Below are positions 63,611 through 64,000 of a DNA stretch of 64,000 nt, piece by piece. Under the pieces are notes generated by a model. That model was not told the DNA's origin. It did no database searches and saw only the letters and a program-made list of their open reading frames with translations. The translations under genes and the position numbers were made by a program. Source of the stretch: Maricaulis sp036231565 (GTDB lineage: Bacteria > Pseudomonadota > Alphaproteobacteria > Caulobacterales > Maricaulaceae); contig JAZAHA010000056.1 of the NCBI GenBank assembly GCA_036231565.1, positions 1-64,000 of the forward strand, written 5' to 3'. Position 1 is the first letter of the stretch, and every line of letters starts with the position of its first letter.

Positions 63611-64000
63611 ATGAAATCTGGAACGTCGGCCTGCGACCTATGCCGCAGTCGCGGAAAAGCGCGCTTCCCGCAAGCCATCCGCATGGCCTACCAGCCCATC
63701 GTCGACATCGCCGCAGGCCGGGTCTTCGCCCACGAAGCCCTGGTCCGCGGCGAAAACGGTGAAGGCGCCGGCCACGTGCTGGCGCAGATCACGGACGAGA
63801 ACCGCTACAATTTCGACCAGACCTGCCGCGTGCAGGCAATCGAGACCGCAAGCCGGATCGGCATGCCGACGGCCATCAGCATCAACTTCATGCCGAATGC
63901 GGTCTATGAACCGGCCAATTGCATCCGCACCACGCTGAACACCGCGGAGCGGACCGGGATGCCGCTGGACCGCATCATATTCGAATTCACCGAGAACGAG
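63611..64000 (+). CDS. EAL-domain protein, N-terminal part (cut by window edge)
   Basis: The first 130 codons, in frame to the end of the window, encode an EAL-type cyclic-di-GMP phosphodiesterase domain beginning almost at the N-terminus. AYQPIVDIAAGRVFAHEALVRG has Glu42-Ala-Leu44, SINFMPNAVY has Asn92, and IIFEFTENE has Glu125 and Glu128, so the metal-binding positions seen so far are intact. TDENRYNFDQTCRVQAIE resembles the EAL domains of BLUF-linked phosphodiesterases such as BlrP1, but no BLUF or other sensor domain precedes it. A Cys8-x-x-Cys11 pair is at the very start. AGGAGAG at 7 bp supports the ATG. Confidence 0.88.
   Translation, partial: MKSGTSACDLCRSRGKARFPQAIRMAYQPIVDIAAGRVFAHEALVRGENGEGAGHVLAQITDENRYNFDQTCRVQAIETASRIGMPTAISINFMPNAVYEPANCIRTTLNTAERTGMPLDRIIFEFTENE

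Overview
The window is a high-GC, densely coded stretch of chromosome from an alphaproteobacterium. The gene order (trpE/trpG-trpD-trpC-lexA-comEC-gltX-gltA; lpxB-lpxI-lpxA-fabZ-lpxD-skp-bamA-rseP-dxr-cdsA-uppS-frr-pyrH-tsf-rpsB; dnaE, lolD, lolC, proS; a 14-gene nuo cluster followed by birA-coaX-rnj-mce), LpxI in place of LpxH, GTTC-N7-GTTC LexA sites and a TTAA-N7-TTAA CtrA-like site all point to the Caulobacterales/Maricaulales side of the class. A stalked or dimorphic marine genus such as Maricaulis or another Hyphomonadaceae is my best guess. This is an inference from content and order, not from a database match. No rRNA, tRNA, CRISPR array, prophage or complete insertion sequence was found.

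Layout. 1-5.0 kb: the 3' tail of an IS110-type transposase, a glutathione S-transferase, a REPIN-like intergenic repeat, pyrG, secG, a response-regulator-like protein with a degenerate receiver domain, and tpiA. 5.2-13.2 kb (+ strand): a PpiD-like chaperone gene coupled to trpE, then trpG, trpD, trpC and lexA, with one convergent envelope gene (divergent polysaccharide deacetylase) between trpE and trpG. 13.5-18.5 kb: comEC (-) divergent from gltX and gltA (+), closed by a strong bidirectional terminator. 18.5-33.0 kb (- strand): one long run that builds lipid A, the outer-membrane assembly machinery, isoprenoid and phospholipid precursors, and translation factors, starting at a good promoter in front of rpsB. 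33.2-40.4 kb (-): dnaE, an unannotated 31-residue membrane microprotein under two LexA boxes, the Lol lipoprotein-release transporter, and proS. 40.5-42.0 kb: small accessory genes and a second REPIN-like repeat. 42.0-60.1 kb (-): complex I (nuoA to nuoN) with birA, coaX, rnj, mce and a DUF1467 gene trailing in the same tight run. 60.4-64.0 kb: small membrane proteins, an AbgT-family transporter and the start of an EAL-domain protein.

The most interesting item is the 31-codon gene at 36896..36991 (-). It has a perfect Shine-Dalgarno, a sigma70-type promoter whose -10 overlaps a canonical LexA box, and a second LexA box upstream. Its size, single membrane helix and SOS control match SidA, the Caulobacter SOS-induced cell-division inhibitor. 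Its core promoter (TTGACG, 17 bp, TAGAAC) is identical to that of lexA in this same window. Other points of interest are the paired-hairpin repeats with a compensatory base-pair change, a Fur/Mur-like palindrome at the nuo promoter, a His/Asp-rich insert in NuoL, and a 41-residue membrane microprotein at 60990..61115.
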